Positions 43,370 through 54,899 of a stretch of 64,000 nt of DNA are shown piece after piece (within the stretch, counting starts at the first letter, position 1; each line of letters opens with the position of its first letter). Both the position numbers and the translations under genes were made by a program. This stretch comes from Arachnopeziza araneosa (lineage: Eukaryota; Ascomycota; Leotiomycetes; Helotiales; Arachnopezizaceae): assembly GCA_003988855.1 (NCBI GenBank), contig QYAI01000062.1, forward strand, positions 124,001 through 188,000. The letters are read 5' to 3'. The notes beneath the pieces were generated by a model that saw nothing but the letters and a program-made list of their open reading frames with translations, searched no databases and was not told the origin of the DNA.

Positions 43370-44275
43370 CTACTTTTGGACGAGAAGTTCTCCATTCAGC
43401 ATGGCCAAGCTTGCATCATCTCTCTTTGCCCACTCCTCCAGAGCCTTGGCCATTTCTTCAAACTCATTCTCAGCACCTAGGCCGAACTTTAGGGCTTTCT
43501 CGCGCATGGAACCCCCTCTGAGCTGATCACACAACCCTTGGGCTAGAGAAAACAGAACCATTAGAGCCATAATCGCAGCCACGAGAAGCAGAGTGGAAAT
43601 TTAAACCTTACAGCACGTTTTTCTTTCGCTCGGTGTATGGTATGACGTTGTACCATAGCTGAGCGTAATCTGGCTACGCTCAACTCCAGCCTTGAGTGCC
43701 CAAGAAACCAGCTGTCGGCCTGCAGTTGGAGTACCACCGCCAGCACTCATGAGGCCCGCCATGAGCTTATGGAATTTAGCAAGTCCGGGAAGTTCAGGCC
43801 AGACGCACTCGGTCTCGTAGTCGCCCTCACGAGCCGCGACGACGCCGCCTCGCTTCGTTACTCGGAGCATTTCACGCAACGCCTCCCACGGGGTGCCAAT
43901 GTGGATCAGCACCTGATGACAAAAAGTGACGTCGAATGTCTCGTCGGCAAAGGGGAGCTTGTAGATACTGCCCTGCTGAAACTCGATGTTTTTGACGCCG
44001 GCCATTTCAGCGACAGCTCGCGCCCGTGGCAAGATGTTGGGGTTGAGATCGACGCCGGTAACGTGGCCTTTGGGGATGAGCTTGGCGAAACTCACAGAGA
44101 TGGTGCCTGAGCCAGCGCCGACGTCTAAGAGCTTCAGATGGGGGTTGGATTCTTTCATAGACTGGAACTTGGGCAGCAAAAAAGCGGCGCTGTTTTCGGC
44201 AGTCCGCACTTCATGCAGTTTTGCTTGAGCAGGCGGATGGCCCGGCTTCTCGCTGGGAGTCTGGTCTTGCTCCAT
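43370..44275 (-). CDS. Class I SAM-dependent methyltransferase (UbiE-like)
   Basis: Two exons: complement of 43370-43542 and 43612-44275 (278 aa), with a 69-nt GTAAGG...CTAG intron. The SAM-binding motif I is 'LLDVGAGSG' near residues 49-57. Motif II region is 'VTGVDLNPN', followed by 'GSIYKLPFADETFDVTFCHQVL' (motif post II/III). The substrate-binding part after 'RVTKRGGVVAAREGDY' varies in this family. Fungal relatives are often small-molecule O-, N- or C-methyltransferases in secondary metabolism. It neighbours an MFS exporter and a cupin, but the specific substrate cannot be inferred. Confidence 0.88.
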
Positions 44276-45207
44276 TATTATTGCTGGTGGACAGAATCAA
44301 GAAGGCTTGGAATGAATGATGGCTTGTCGTCGCCGTGCTGTGATGGGAGGTTTCACTGTGAGAATCAGTCAGCGCTTCGCCGTTTGGGGATAGCAGACAT
44401 TGCATGCAGAGGGTCGCACTATACTAGAGTCTTATCGTGTTATTGACATTACACTAGAATCCGAGCCGGCTGGTCTTGGTAGGCCCTTCTTTCTTGTATC
44501 TCTCGCTGTCTGAGAGAACTGCGCCCTACTATGAGACAAAGCCCTCAGCTACGTGCAGCCTCAGGCATCATCATTTTATGTCAAATATTCGTATAATACC
44601 AATGTATTGTCGGTTCAGGCGCGCTTGAAACAGCGCAGACTCTACGAGATGCGATCGTGAAGGGTATGGAGCAGAGGGAATGGACCGAAGAGGACTATGA
44701 TGAACTGGTTATCTTTTGGTCGAGATAAACTTCTACACTAAGTAGTACTTGCATTTCGAAAAATCTATACCGCATCTACAGCTCATGAGCCGGGATCGAG
44801 ACTGTTAAACAGGTAGCTTGCTTGCAAGGCTACAAGGGACCAAATAAACCGCTTCTTCGAATACAGCTGGCCTGTACACACGTTGATCCCTGACGGCTGA
44901 GATACAACAGTAGGTCGCAGTCATTTTCAGAAAAAAAGAAGACAAGAATCACATTTCATACATGACAACCATGGCTTGCCCTCGAGTCCCAAGACGTTTG
45001 GCGGGAAACTCCGTGGTAAACTTATGTCGATTAAAAATGAAGGGATTAAAAATGAAGGGATTAAAAATCAAAGTTTATAAAGTTAATGGGTCATATGTTT
45101 AGCTGAGTTGGCATCTGCGAGGCGATTTCCAGAAGAGGGATTGCACTTGAATCCTGCCACACACGCCGTGTAAGAGAGGCTTGTTATATCCTCAAAGCCA
45201 CTCCCTT
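44276..45207. other. Intergenic with a 15-bp tandem repeat
   Basis: 932 bp without a supported gene. At 45031-45069 the unit TTAAAAATGAAGGGA occurs twice exactly and a third time partially. Confidence 0.6.
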
Positions 45208-46671
45208 TCAATAACTATCCCTGGCCGTAGCCCTCAACCTCGCTCCATAGACCCACAACAACCCGGGCGCCGGGATCCCAATCACCACGGCACAGATCCC
45301 GATCAGACTATTCCCCCATCCATAACCGAGCATCTTGTACATGGTGGGCGCGAACAGCGGGAAGCCAAAGGCCGTCAAGCTCCGCAGAAACTGCGCCGCG
45401 GCCGACGCGGAACTGGCATGCGTGGGATACGTATCGATCACATACGCCTGCACGGCCTGCCCGCCGACCTGCATGCCGAAACACAGAATGACCGCACCGA
45501 GATCGACGATGCTCCAGTGCAGATGCCGCTGTGCAGCCCAGCCATACAGGAACAAGCCGATGGGGGCCAAGATGGCACCGGGCAGCATCATGGGGATGCG
45601 GAATTCGGGGAGGGACACACCGTGGTAGCGCTGCTGCATCTTTTTATACACAAAGTCCATCAAGGGACCGCCGATTTCCGCGCCCAGGATCTCGCCGATG
45701 CAGATGGCCATGTAGTGCAGGCCGCTGATGGAGACGCTCTCGCGGTACTGCTCGATCCACAGGTTGGAGAAGGTCGAGATCATGAGGTAGAGGACGCCGT
45801 AGTTGAAGGCCGAGAGGACGGCTTGGACCTGGACGATGGGGTGGAAGAGGAGCAGACGGAGCGGACGCGTGAGGTTGCGCGCGAGCACCCAGGAGACTGA
45901 ACGACCAACGCCCTGCCGTTCAGCTTCAGTATAATATCTCGGATCACCCGTGCTGAGCCGGAGATGTCGGGCGCGCTTCTGGAGGATGCTCGGTGCATAC
46001 GTCTCGTGGAAGAAGGGCACAGAGACCACGATCATGACGGCCTGCAGGAGAGACGTCGCCCAGAACATCCACCGCCACGACGTGTGCTCGGTGATGAAGC
46101 CCCCTAGAATGGGACCCGCCGCTGCTCCCAGCAGAGGGATCAGCATGTACAACCCCAACGACCGCCCCCTCTGCTCGGCCCTCCACACATCGCCGAGCAC
46201 GCCGCCGCCCATGGCATAGATGGCACTGGCGCCGAACCCAGCCAGCAGTCTCGCCGCAATGAGCGTGCCCTTCGTGCGAGCAAAACCACACACGATGTTC
46301 CACAGCAGGAACCAGATGTTGGTTGCGTGCAGCACGGGTTTTCTTCCATATATCTCAGACAGCGGACCGATGACCAGGGGCCCAAAGGCGGTCGCAAGCA
46401 GATACACAGACATGGCCATGACGGCCTCCGTGCTGCTCATGTGCAGCTGCAGCGCGATGGTCGGCAGGGCCGGCGCCATGATCGTCGAGACCATGATGCG
46501 GTTGAAGCCGGTGAGGGAGAGGACGCTGGTGACGGTCCATTTCCTGACGAGCGGCCAGTCCTGGGGGTTGGACGGGTCGGGCGGCGTCGAGAAGCGGACG
46601 AGGAAGGGATCCGTTGGAGAGGCCGAGTTACTGGGTTGAGTTGTAGCTTTCTCTGCATCTGGAGTCTCCAT
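45208..46671 (-). CDS. MFS drug:H+ antiporter (DHA1-type)
   Basis: A single exon of 487 aa from ATG 46671 ('METPDAEK'); an in-frame ATG at 46761 is open but adds an unusual leader. A polar N-terminus of about 70 residues is followed by 'DWPLVRKW' and a full set of hydrophobic segments consistent with 12 helices. MFS motifs are visible: 'GPLSEIYGRKPV' (motif A, loop 2-3), 'RLLAGFGAS' (motif B region), and 'GPILGGF' (motif C, typical of exporters). It probably expels small molecules across the plasma membrane. The gene is GC-rich, and the long frames on the opposite strand are shadows. It may serve the neighbouring biosynthetic-type genes. Confidence 0.92.
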   Translation of the reverse strand: METPDAEKATTQPSNSASPTDPFLVRFSTPPDPSNPQDWPLVRKWTVTSVLSLTGFNRIMVSTIMAPALPTIALQLHMSSTEAVMAMSVYLLATAFGPLVIGPLSEIYGRKPVLHATNIWFLLWNIVCGFARTKGTLIAARLLAGFGASAIYAMGGGVLGDVWRAEQRGRSLGLYMLIPLLGAAAGPILGGFITEHTSWRWMFWATSLLQAVMIVVSVPFFHETYAPSILQKRARHLRLSTGDPRYYTEAERQGVGRSVSWVLARNLTRPLRLLLFHPIVQVQAVLSAFNYGVLYLMISTFSNLWIEQYRESVSISGLHYMAICIGEILGAEIGGPLMDFVYKKMQQRYHGVSLPEFRIPMMLPGAILAPIGLFLYGWAAQRHLHWSIVDLGAVILCFGMQVGGQAVQAYVIDTYPTHASSASAAAQFLRSLTAFGFPLFAPTMYKMLGYGWGNSLIGICAVVIGIPAPGLLWVYGARLRATARDSY

Positions 46672-47317
46672 CTCCGTCACCAAAAGCCCGTTGTATCTAA
46701 ACAAGCTCAAAAACTTCCAATCCTCACAAAGATGCAAGACGCAGAGAATAAAACACAGCAAACAACCACCCTCTTATACCTCCCTCAGCAGGCAGAAAGC
46801 CTCAACCTCTCACCAGCAATAACCCCCTCCGAACCCGCACGCCCAAGAATCCCACCCAGGGATGTTGATGATCAGATAAGATTTCGCGTGCATGAGTGGG
46901 GTCACGATATCTTATCAGATGGAGAGATCTGACTCCTAAGAATGGGGCGACCAACGTCAGATGGGCGGGAGATGGGCCGCTGCTGACGGCCGGGGTGGGA
47001 GCGGTGACGTCGGCCTGGGTTCCCGCTGTGGTGTTGATTGATTGATCATTGGTAGGCTCGGAGATATAGCACCGTCTGAGGATCTAGGAGAGGAGGGAGT
47101 GGAGATACTTCGTGATTCAACGCAAGCAAGGAATGGATTTGGAGGCTTTTATCTTGCTTAGTTATACAGTAATTGGTTATTGATCCAACTATCACTGTCC
47201 TTTCCGCTAGTATATAAAACCTATATAGATGTTCGCAATTTCATTACGCAATGATGTCAAGCATTCACGCCCATCAAGCTAATACGGCAATAGCTCAATC
47301 CACCTTCCCCTTTCGTC
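46672..47317. other. Promoter region of the MFS gene
   Basis: 646 bp between two minus-strand genes. No coding sequence is supported. Confidence 0.5.
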
Positions 47318-49102
47318 TCACCCTTCGAAGAAGCCACTTCCACCCTTCTCCCAATTTCCTCCTTCAACCTCCTCCCTACCCCTCGTCCTCTCCCCAAGGA
47401 TCCTCTGATCCACCCTCATCCACGCCTGTCCCTTGACCCACAGCCCGGCAACAACCGTAGTGGTCACCATGACTCCGATAACCGCAAACCCGATGCTCGT
47501 CTCCCGCAATCCCATCCACTTCTCTCTCTTAGCGTCCATGACCATCATCATACCCCAACCTTCGATCCAGGCCGGCGTCGCCATGCTCCAGATGCCGACG
47601 AAGAAATCCTGGAGGAATTGATGCGCGTCTCGAACTTCAGGGTCGTTAGAAGAGAGATAAGCGGATCCGGACGTGGAGAGGGTGACGGCACCGCAGACCA
47701 GAAGGCCAAAGAAAGCCGAGACGGCTTTTAGGCTGATTGTCTGGCTACCAGAGAGGTCAAAGACAGATTGTGTCGAGGGCATGGCAAGGGAAGATGTGGT
47801 GTAGAGCCCAAAACTGAGGACTCCTGCCACAGCAAGGACGAGTCCCGCGATGGAGGTCGGGAGGGCGAGATTGCGTTTGTTGGCGAGAAAGTAGGTCAGT
47901 GAGAAGGAGAGGAGGGCGAAGACGGTAGGAAGGATGAAGATGTATCCTAGTCGGGAGGGGAAGAGGAATGTTGGCATAGCGGAGAAGAGGAGAGAGAGGG
48001 AATTGGCGATTCCAAAGGCGGAGCCCAGGAGGGGAGCTGTGAGGAGAGTTGTAAAGACTGCCGAGGGAGTGAAGAGCGATTTCAGCGTGCGAAGAACAGA
48101 GCGCTTCTGAAATTTGCGCGTGCTGTGTGGACCGGTGAGTTTAAGCGTTTGGACGTAACCTTTCCATCCTGTTTTTCGGGGTGGGCTAGTTTGGAATTGG
48201 GCCATGTCGCGGTGAAAGGTGCTTTCTTGAGCGAGAAAGACGAGACAGACGATTGCAAAGGATTGCATGAAGTTCAAGATCATGATCTCGTTGCGAAATG
48301 ATTGCGTGTTCTGGCTCAGGTAGCCACCGAGGATCGGGCTCCCCCAGGTAAAGAGGATGGAAACAGCGTTGTAGATTGCGGTCTTTGATTGTCTCTCGTG
48401 TTCCTAGACAGTTAGCATAAGTTAATACTCAAGGAATTGACGTACGAAATAGATGTCAGAAATCGATTCAGACATCAATCCCTCGAACATGCCCCAGCCA
48501 ATTCCTTGCAAGACGCGAGTAACCATAAACTCAGCATAATTACCAATGACATGCATATTCCACACAGCAGCACATAACATGATAATGGCGCTCAGGAGCT
48601 GAATCCCCCGCTTTCCAACGCTCTGCGCGACGATCTTGCTCTTGATTGCGAATCCAGCACCAAAGATTACAGGTATACCGGTGAGGGCGACAGCAGAACC
48701 ATACGAGACGTTCAATTCCGTCGCTACGACCGCGTTGACCGTTACGAGCATCGTCTTGAGCGTTCCGAGAGTACCAACCGTCATGAGTAACGCCACAAAA
48801 TGCACATTCTTCTTTGTCGTCGACCAATTCTACTCCCATCAGCATTCGACCTCCAGACATCGTTGCCAACATACCAGAGGATCTTCCGGTGAATCACTGG
48901 GTTGAGGCACCAATTCCACATTCGCAAACTTCCCACTCCCATATCTCACCGCTCCCCTCCTCGCCGAGCTCCTCGTTAACTGTGCGCCCATCTCCTGCTC
49001 AGTGTCCCTCTCCCGCGTCGAGTAAGTCCTCCTCGGCTGCTGCAGCGAGCCAGCCACCGTCCCATCCTCCAGCCCAAGCTGCCTCATAGCCTTCGCCGAC
49101 AT
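47318..49102 (-). CDS. MFS transporter (12-TM, N-terminal 'EDPLNWS' type)
   Basis: Three exons: complement of 47318-48403, 48446-48829 and 48875-49102 (565 aa); introns of 42 and 45 nt, GT-AG. The first exon is a cytosolic leader ending in 'PEDPL', and the second begins 'NWSTTKK'. Together they give the 'DPxNWS' entry common to many fungal MFS proteins. Helix-rich parts include 'RVLQGIGWGMFEGLM' (motif B) and 'LFTWGSPILGGYLSQ' (motif C-like). A long loop follows after 'ESTF'. The last about 35 residues are charged and cytosolic. Substrate unknown; this subgroup lacks an obvious sugar-porter signature. Confidence 0.88.
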
Positions 49103-50053
49103 GTCCAACTTCTCTTCTGTTCCAGACAGGTAACCGATGCAATGCCGCTCGACGTCACCAAAAAAAACCCAAGAAGCCAAGAAGCAACGAAAAAGGGGGA
49201 GCGTGAGAACGTTAATAGAAGGAGTGCAAGAATCGAATAGAAATGACAAACGACGAACAGAACAGAGAGGAGGATGCGAGTGGAAAAGAATCGGCCACCT
49301 ACGCCCCAGGGAGCGCTTTGCTAAGCAGGACGACACGCACCCCCATCATGCGCGCAGGAGCCCTCGGCGCAGATCAGACGGCGAGGAGGGAGGGGACGGC
49401 CTCATCGAGAAGACGGCCGCTGCAGTCGTCGTCTGAAGTGCGGCGTTCTGGTCGCTGAGGTGCTGTGGATTGGGCGGGTGTTGCGCGAGCATTGGAGTGC
49501 TGAAACGGACCTGAGGCGGGACGTGTTGGGACGGGGTTTCGCACCCTGGCGGCGATCGTGTGAGGCTCAGATGGAGGAGAGATGAGGTGGCCGGATCGAG
49601 TGCTGGGTAACGGGAATTGTTAGAACAGAACTCTCATTAATAATTCATAGGAGCCTCAGTTTCGCAGACGTCCAGCCAGGAGGTTCGTTGAAAATTGCAC
49701 GGTGAGATCACGTGACTTGCGTTCTTGGATTCCCTTGCCTGGTCAATGATCTTGAGAGTAGATTTATGCAGTATCTTAGATCTCAGTAAGATAGAACAAG
49801 TTTTCCTGGACAAACAAACCTAGTACGGCTCAAATGAAACTCGCAGGAAAAGAATGATCAAACAATGCACTTGAACAACCCATCTTTCGTAACTTGGTAT
49901 CTCGTTGATGTTATGTTATGTAAATATAATCCATTGCAAGCACTGTTATGACAGCTCATTCCTCAAGGTGGCTTATCATCCTGCCCGGATATAGTGGCTA
50001 CCATGTCCCCAGTTTTTGACCAAAATCACTCCAGAACAGCTCGTCATAGGCGC
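49103..50053. other. Intergenic, no gene supported
   Basis: 951 bp. Short plus-strand frames at 49137-49458 look like chance openings in a GC-rich 5' region of the MFS gene. Confidence 0.5.
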
Positions 50054-52264
50054 TTACTTCTTTGCTTTCAGACCTAATTCCTTGTAAAAGGCATCGCTAC
50101 TTGGATCCCTACCCAAGAAGTTCTTCAGAGTAACCATTTCCTCCTGGCTCCCACCCTTCTCTAACACCACGTGTCTATAACGTCGGCCTTCCTTGGGATC
50201 CATCGGATCTTTCTTAAAAACACTATAGAACATATCTGTGCTGTAGACTTGACTGCTCAAGTAGCCGTAGTATCCCGCATCATAACCACCAATCAGATGA
50301 CCGAATGTGGCTTGGCCATTGCCCCAGTCATTCTTCAGGCTGTCAGAAACCTCGGGGCCTTTGAGACCAGAGATTTCAGCGCGAAGAGAGTTGTAGAGTT
50401 CGGAAACTTTGAGGGACTCTACCTCAGAGTGAGAGGAAGGTGTATGTACAGTCATATCGAAGATACCAAAGTGAAGCTGGCGGAGGTTGAATAGCGCACC
50501 ATTCACGTGCTTGACTGATATTTGCTTCTCGATCAAGTCGTCAGGAATCTTTTCGCCACTAAGGTAGTGATTGCTAAGGCTCTTAAGCTGCGATGGAGTC
50601 CAGCACCAATTCTCCAGCATCTGGGACGGAGCTTCGACAAAGTCACGAACGACCGAGGTACCGTGGAAGCGAGAATATATGGTACGGCCAGCAAGATCAT
50701 GGATACCATGACCAAGCTCGTGGAAGAGAGTGACAACTTCATCGTGTTTGAGAAGGGATGGCTTGTCCTTCGTTGGCTTAGAGAAGTTGCAGACCAAGGC
50801 AGTAGCTGGGTATCGCCGTGTACCGTTGGGGTATGAGAAACCCGGTTGTAGGGAGAAATTGGCAGCATGGCCATATTTTCCCGGTCGAGGATGGAGATCA
50901 AGATAAAGATATCCGACAAAGCCACCGCCTTCACCTTCATCATCCCAAACAGAGAAAACTTTGACGTCCTCATGCCAAACAATATCTTCACCTTTTCCAG
51001 TAGAAGAGATCTTAGCACGATCTTCACCAGTAACCTCAACAAAAACAAAGCCGAATAGATGCTCAAAGATACCGAGCATGGCCTCAATGGTAGATTGAAG
51101 AGGAAAATACTCTGCAATCTTCTGCTCATCGATTGAGAATTCTCTCTCGACCATCATACGATCATAGAACCGAGAGTCCCACAGGTAATAATTTCCATCA
51201 TTAGAAGCTTCTAACCCTCTTGACTTTAAATCTTCTTTCTTGATCGACAGAAGATGCTCGACTTCCTTGGCTCCACCAGGCGCAAGTTGTGTTCTAAGAT
51301 CTCCTAAAAAGTCATTGACCGTCTCCGGTGTCTTGGCCATCTTGTCTTCGATTCGAAACGCGGCATGATTAGGATATCCAAGTAATCTCGCAGCCTCATC
51401 TCTCAAGATGATTGTTTCTTTGAAGAGAGGCACATTTGAGTTGCACTGTTTGGTTAGCATTGATAATCCGCCTCTAGACGAAGATATACCTTGTTCTCAT
51501 TCTCAATAAACACCCTCTGCCTTGTCTCACTATCCAACGCAAACTTCAATGTCGGAAATAGATCTGGATACTTGAAAGTAAATCTTAGCCTTCCCTCATT
51601 ATCTGCGGTTCCCTTCTCGAAGCCTTCAATAACATCAGCAGGGACACCTTCTAGTTCCTTTTTCGTGAACCAGATGCCACCCTTTTCCTCATTCAAGGTC
51701 TTCTGGAACTCAATTTGGATCTACCCAGTCAGCGATCAGGCTTTTCTCTCCCTGGAAGAGACAAACCTGTGACAATCTCTTCTTAATCTCCTTGAACCTA
51801 TCCCTCTTCTCGCCCTTCTCAATCCCCAAACCATTTCTCACATAACTCTTCCATTCCTTCTCCAACAACCTCTTGCTCTCACCATCAAGGGTCCCGCTGT
51901 CCTTATCCTTCTTGTACGCCGCATCCACCACCTGGAAGACATCTTCTCTCATGCTCGCCTCGATATTAAATTCATCCATGATCTCTTCGGCCTTACTCGA
52001 TGCATCCCTCAGTTTCGCATCCGTTGACACGGCCTGGTAGAAGCCAATCACCCTACTCTCCAACGCAGCCGCATCCTCATCTTGAGCAATGACCTTGACC
52101 GTATTGCTGAATGTTGCGTCATCGAACTTGACATCCGCGACGATCTTGTCCAGCAAACTGCGCGTGGTAGAGCAGAGACGTTTCGAATCCTCGACCAAGC
52201 TCTCCGGAGTAGCGGTGAACAGCGGGGGAGCTTGAGGCGGCTGGCGATACTGCGCCGGCGCCAT
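50054..52264 (-). CDS. prd1: M3 metallopeptidase, saccharolysin/thimet oligopeptidase type
   Basis: Three exons: complement of 50054-51445, 51490-51720 and 51767-52264 (706 aa); introns 44 and 46 nt. The zinc site is HELGH (about residues 485-489), followed by the usual 'R.I.SRFHGTSVVRDFVEAPSQ' block with the third ligand Glu. The C-terminal 'GGYDAGYYGYLSS' with the substrate-clasping Tyr residues is intact. The family cleaves short peptides in the cytosol and mitochondria. I chose ATG 52264 ('MAPAQYRQPP'). The frame is open far upstream and encodes a hydrophobic stretch ('LAISILLFLAISFILASS') but has no ATG there. An upstream exon or a non-AUG start could make a membrane-targeted form. Confidence 0.92.
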
Positions 52265-52790
52265 GGTGGAATTGGTGATGGGTCTGCTGTTGGAGATGGC
52301 AGGTGTAGCTTTGTATGTCGGCCGTAGTTGTTGAAAGAGAGCTCCGAGTCGAGGGCCGATTCGTGAGGATGCCAGGATGAAGGAGATGGCGAGGAAGAGG
52401 AGGATGGAGATGGCCAAGATGCGGAAGCGAGAGCGTGGTGACGGCGCCAGGGTGAATGGTGGGCGAGAGGATGCTCGGTGGGTATAAGAGGAGGGGGATT
52501 TACGTCTTTGCGTTTGTGTTGCTGGGCGTTTGGATGCTGCGACGGACGCCTGTGAGGCTGCAGGTGAGATGCAGAGGCAGGGTTCAAATTGGTGGGGCAG
52601 AGATTCAATATCAAATCAAATCCAGGACTCTTTTCAAGACGAGTATTTCAAGAACCCTTAATTTCTCTGGGTATAACAGCTTTAAGTATGAACTGAATCC
52701 TTAATATTTCCCTCGGAGCCAATTCTGCCTTCACGCACATCGATCAGCAACGAGCCTTTCAAGCCACCGCCAACATCCACTCCGACTCCA
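52265..52790. promoter_or_regulatory. Divergent promoter region of the M3 peptidase and STEEP1-like genes
   Basis: 526 bp between opposite starts, containing the upstream open frame described for the peptidase (52265 to about 52620, no ATG). Confidence 0.5.
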
Positions 52791-53294
52791 ATGCCGCCAG
52801 AAATCCACACCTACCACTGCATCTGCAGTTCCCTCTTGCTAGCCAGCACACACGTCCTCTCCACCCTACCACGGCGCTCCTCCGAGTCAAGCAGTGATCT
52901 CATCCTACCCCTTCCCGCGACAGCTCCAGATTCCTCCGAAGACGAACCCTCCGCTCTCCCACCGTCAGGCTACACCCTCCTCCTTGGCCTCGACGCCGAC
53001 AGGAAAACCACTGTCGTACGGAGGGAAGACGGGTTTGAGAAGAGAGTGCTGTATCGGTGTTCGCGGTGTAGGGTTGCGGTTGCTTATGAAGTGATGGCCC
53101 AGAATGTAGGTGCGGAATTGATGGAGGGGGTTGTGGATGGGAAAGGAAAGGGAAGGGAAGAGGAAGAGGTCTTTAAAGGAAAAGTGGTTTATTTGTTTCC
53201 TGGAGGCATACAGAGTACGAATGTTATGATGGGAAAGAGAGGGATTGGAGAAGAGGATGTGTCCATGGGGAAGGGGGTTGTTGTTTTCGAGTAG
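52791..53294 (+). CDS. STEEP1-like (CXorf56 family) protein
   Basis: A single-exon frame of 167 aa. It opens with 'YHCICSSLLLAS', has the central 'DGFEKRVLYRCSRCRVAVAYE' block and an insert rich in Gly/Glu/Lys. The 'YHC.C' and 'C..C' pairs match the two conserved Cys pairs of the STEEP1/UPF0428 family. In animals the family member helps STING leave the ER; fungi keep a shorter relative whose role is unknown. The expected second half after the Cys pair is divergent. No signal peptide or membrane segment. Confidence 0.75.
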   Translation: MPPEIHTYHCICSSLLLASTHVLSTLPRRSSESSSDLILPLPATAPDSSEDEPSALPPSGYTLLLGLDADRKTTVVRREDGFEKRVLYRCSRCRVAVAYEVMAQNVGAELMEGVVDGKGKGREEEEVFKGKVVYLFPGGIQSTNVMMGKRGIGEEDVSMGKGVVVFE

Positions 53295-53583
53295 TCATCG
53301 CCTCTTAGACGGGTCATAGAGATGTATGCATAGCGTTGGCGTTGATGGGATACCAAAAAAGAGAGCTTCTTAAGCAAGAAGGAAAATCTAGAAGACTGTT
53401 GGTCTTGAATGCAAAATCATATTTGCATTAAAATTTCTGTAAATCCTACAGTAAACCTGTACAGAATAACGCCCCTTCGTTCGATCAATGCTCACAGCCT
53501 TCCCTATCCATGCCGTGATATTTATGCGTAAGTCGTACATTGAAGCATGCTCTCCCAATAACTCCTATTCCGCCGCATCTTCT

Positions 53584-54187
53584 CTAATTCGCGAGGATAG
53601 TACGTACGAGCTCTGTGCTGAGTTAGCTTGATCCGAATGTATCTTAATAGCCAATAACAAGCCATATTATTGCCAGAGAACAGGTATACATACCAACATA
53701 ATTAACCTCCCCGCTACTCGTATCAACCGCCTTCAACAACTCATCCACCTCCGCCTTGCTCATCTTCTCGCCCAAATTTGTAAGGACATAAGAAAATTGG
53801 CCAACGCTAATATAGCCCGTCAAATCCTTATCAAAGACCTGGAAACCACGACAATATTCCTCTGGCTCTCCTGGATCGCGGAAGCCGCCTGGACGGTTGA
53901 GGATGCGAGAGAAAGTTTCGAAATCGACTGCAGATTCTATCAGCAAACGCTCTCCCAAGTTGTTCGAGTAAAACTGCAGTTCACTCGCAGGAAAACATAC
54001 AGTCAGAACCAGCATTCTTCTCCAACTCCCTAATCTCTGCCAGAGTAGGATTCTGGCCACAAGCTCGGAGTAGATCCCCTAGGCTATCCAGCTGCACGCG
54101 CCCATTGCCACGCTTGTCGAAGAGCTGGAATGCCTCCTTGTAGTTGGTGCTAGCCTGCGCGTCGTAAGCATTTGAGATGGAAGACAT
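53584..54187 (-). CDS. EF-hand protein, myosin essential light chain/calmodulin-like (Cdc4/Mlc1 type)
   Basis: Three exons: complement of 53584-53612, 53694-53927 and 54001-54187 (149 aa). The last exon is only 29 nt but completes the frame to the family ending 'LVRTILAN'. EF-hand 1 is 'FDKRGNGRVQLDSLGDLL' and EF-hand 3 is 'FDKDLTGYISVGQFSYVL'. The others are degenerate, as usual in light chains. 'FETFSRILNRPGGFRDPGEPEEYCRGF' is characteristic of the fungal myosin light chain of the contractile ring. The role would be binding IQ motifs of myosin during cytokinesis. Distinction from calmodulin is by the missing acidic residues and the total length. Confidence 0.85.
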
Positions 54188-54899
54188 TTTTGCCCGCGGT
54201 AAAAAAATTCGATGCACGGCTATGCTATTGCTCAAGAATGAGGTAGGATGAGGGGGGATGGATGCGGGATATCTGGCAATGCGTGATGATGGAGAGACGA
54301 GGGAGATGAGGGCGAGAGAGAGGTAGATAGAGAAGATCGCGCCTTCCGGGCTTGTTGATTGTTATCACCGCCACTGTCTTGGTGTGGTTGCTATTTTGGC
54401 GCCCGCGCGTTCTCGTGATTTGTTTTCTCCGATTCGCTTGGCGGACGGACAGGAGGAAAGATACACGTACCATGTTTTAAATAGGATTGCTTAACTCAAA
54501 AGAAGGATTGATGCTTGAATATGTTGAATGTAGATGTTGTTTGAGCTTTTGCTGAGGTTCAGGTCTGTGCGAAAAGGGAAATATGTCGATTCGCTGGTGG
54601 GCACGGCAACGCGGTCGAGCTTGGAGGGGCGGTGAGGGGACTTACTTGGCAATTTCATACAATTAATTATGCAAGGTTATTCATTAAAGTGTGCCTGTGT
54701 AAAATGTGGTGAAACCCTTCTTTAACAAAGTAGGATTCAATTGATTCTAGTGTTTGTATACAATGAGATCCACTATTTGTTGAGCGAAGGTTCCACGTCC
54801 TGTTTTGGCCTTCAACAGAAGAATCAAAACATAGTATACAGCGTTGAGAGCACAATAAGCCATAGATCAACCTCCAGTATCTTCTCCAACAGACCTTGA
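54188..54899. other. Intergenic, no gene supported
   Basis: 712 bp between two minus-strand genes. Confidence 0.5.

Noticed and set aside
36883..46671. A single coherent biosynthetic gene cluster
   Set aside because: Cupin, esterase, methyltransferase and exporter are suggestive, but there is no core synthase (no PKS, NRPS, terpene or DMATS gene) and two of the genes between are broken.
45181..46932. Long plus-strand frames (239 and 201 codons)
   Set aside because: Antisense shadows of the MFS gene with low-complexity His/Asp/Arg-rich translation.
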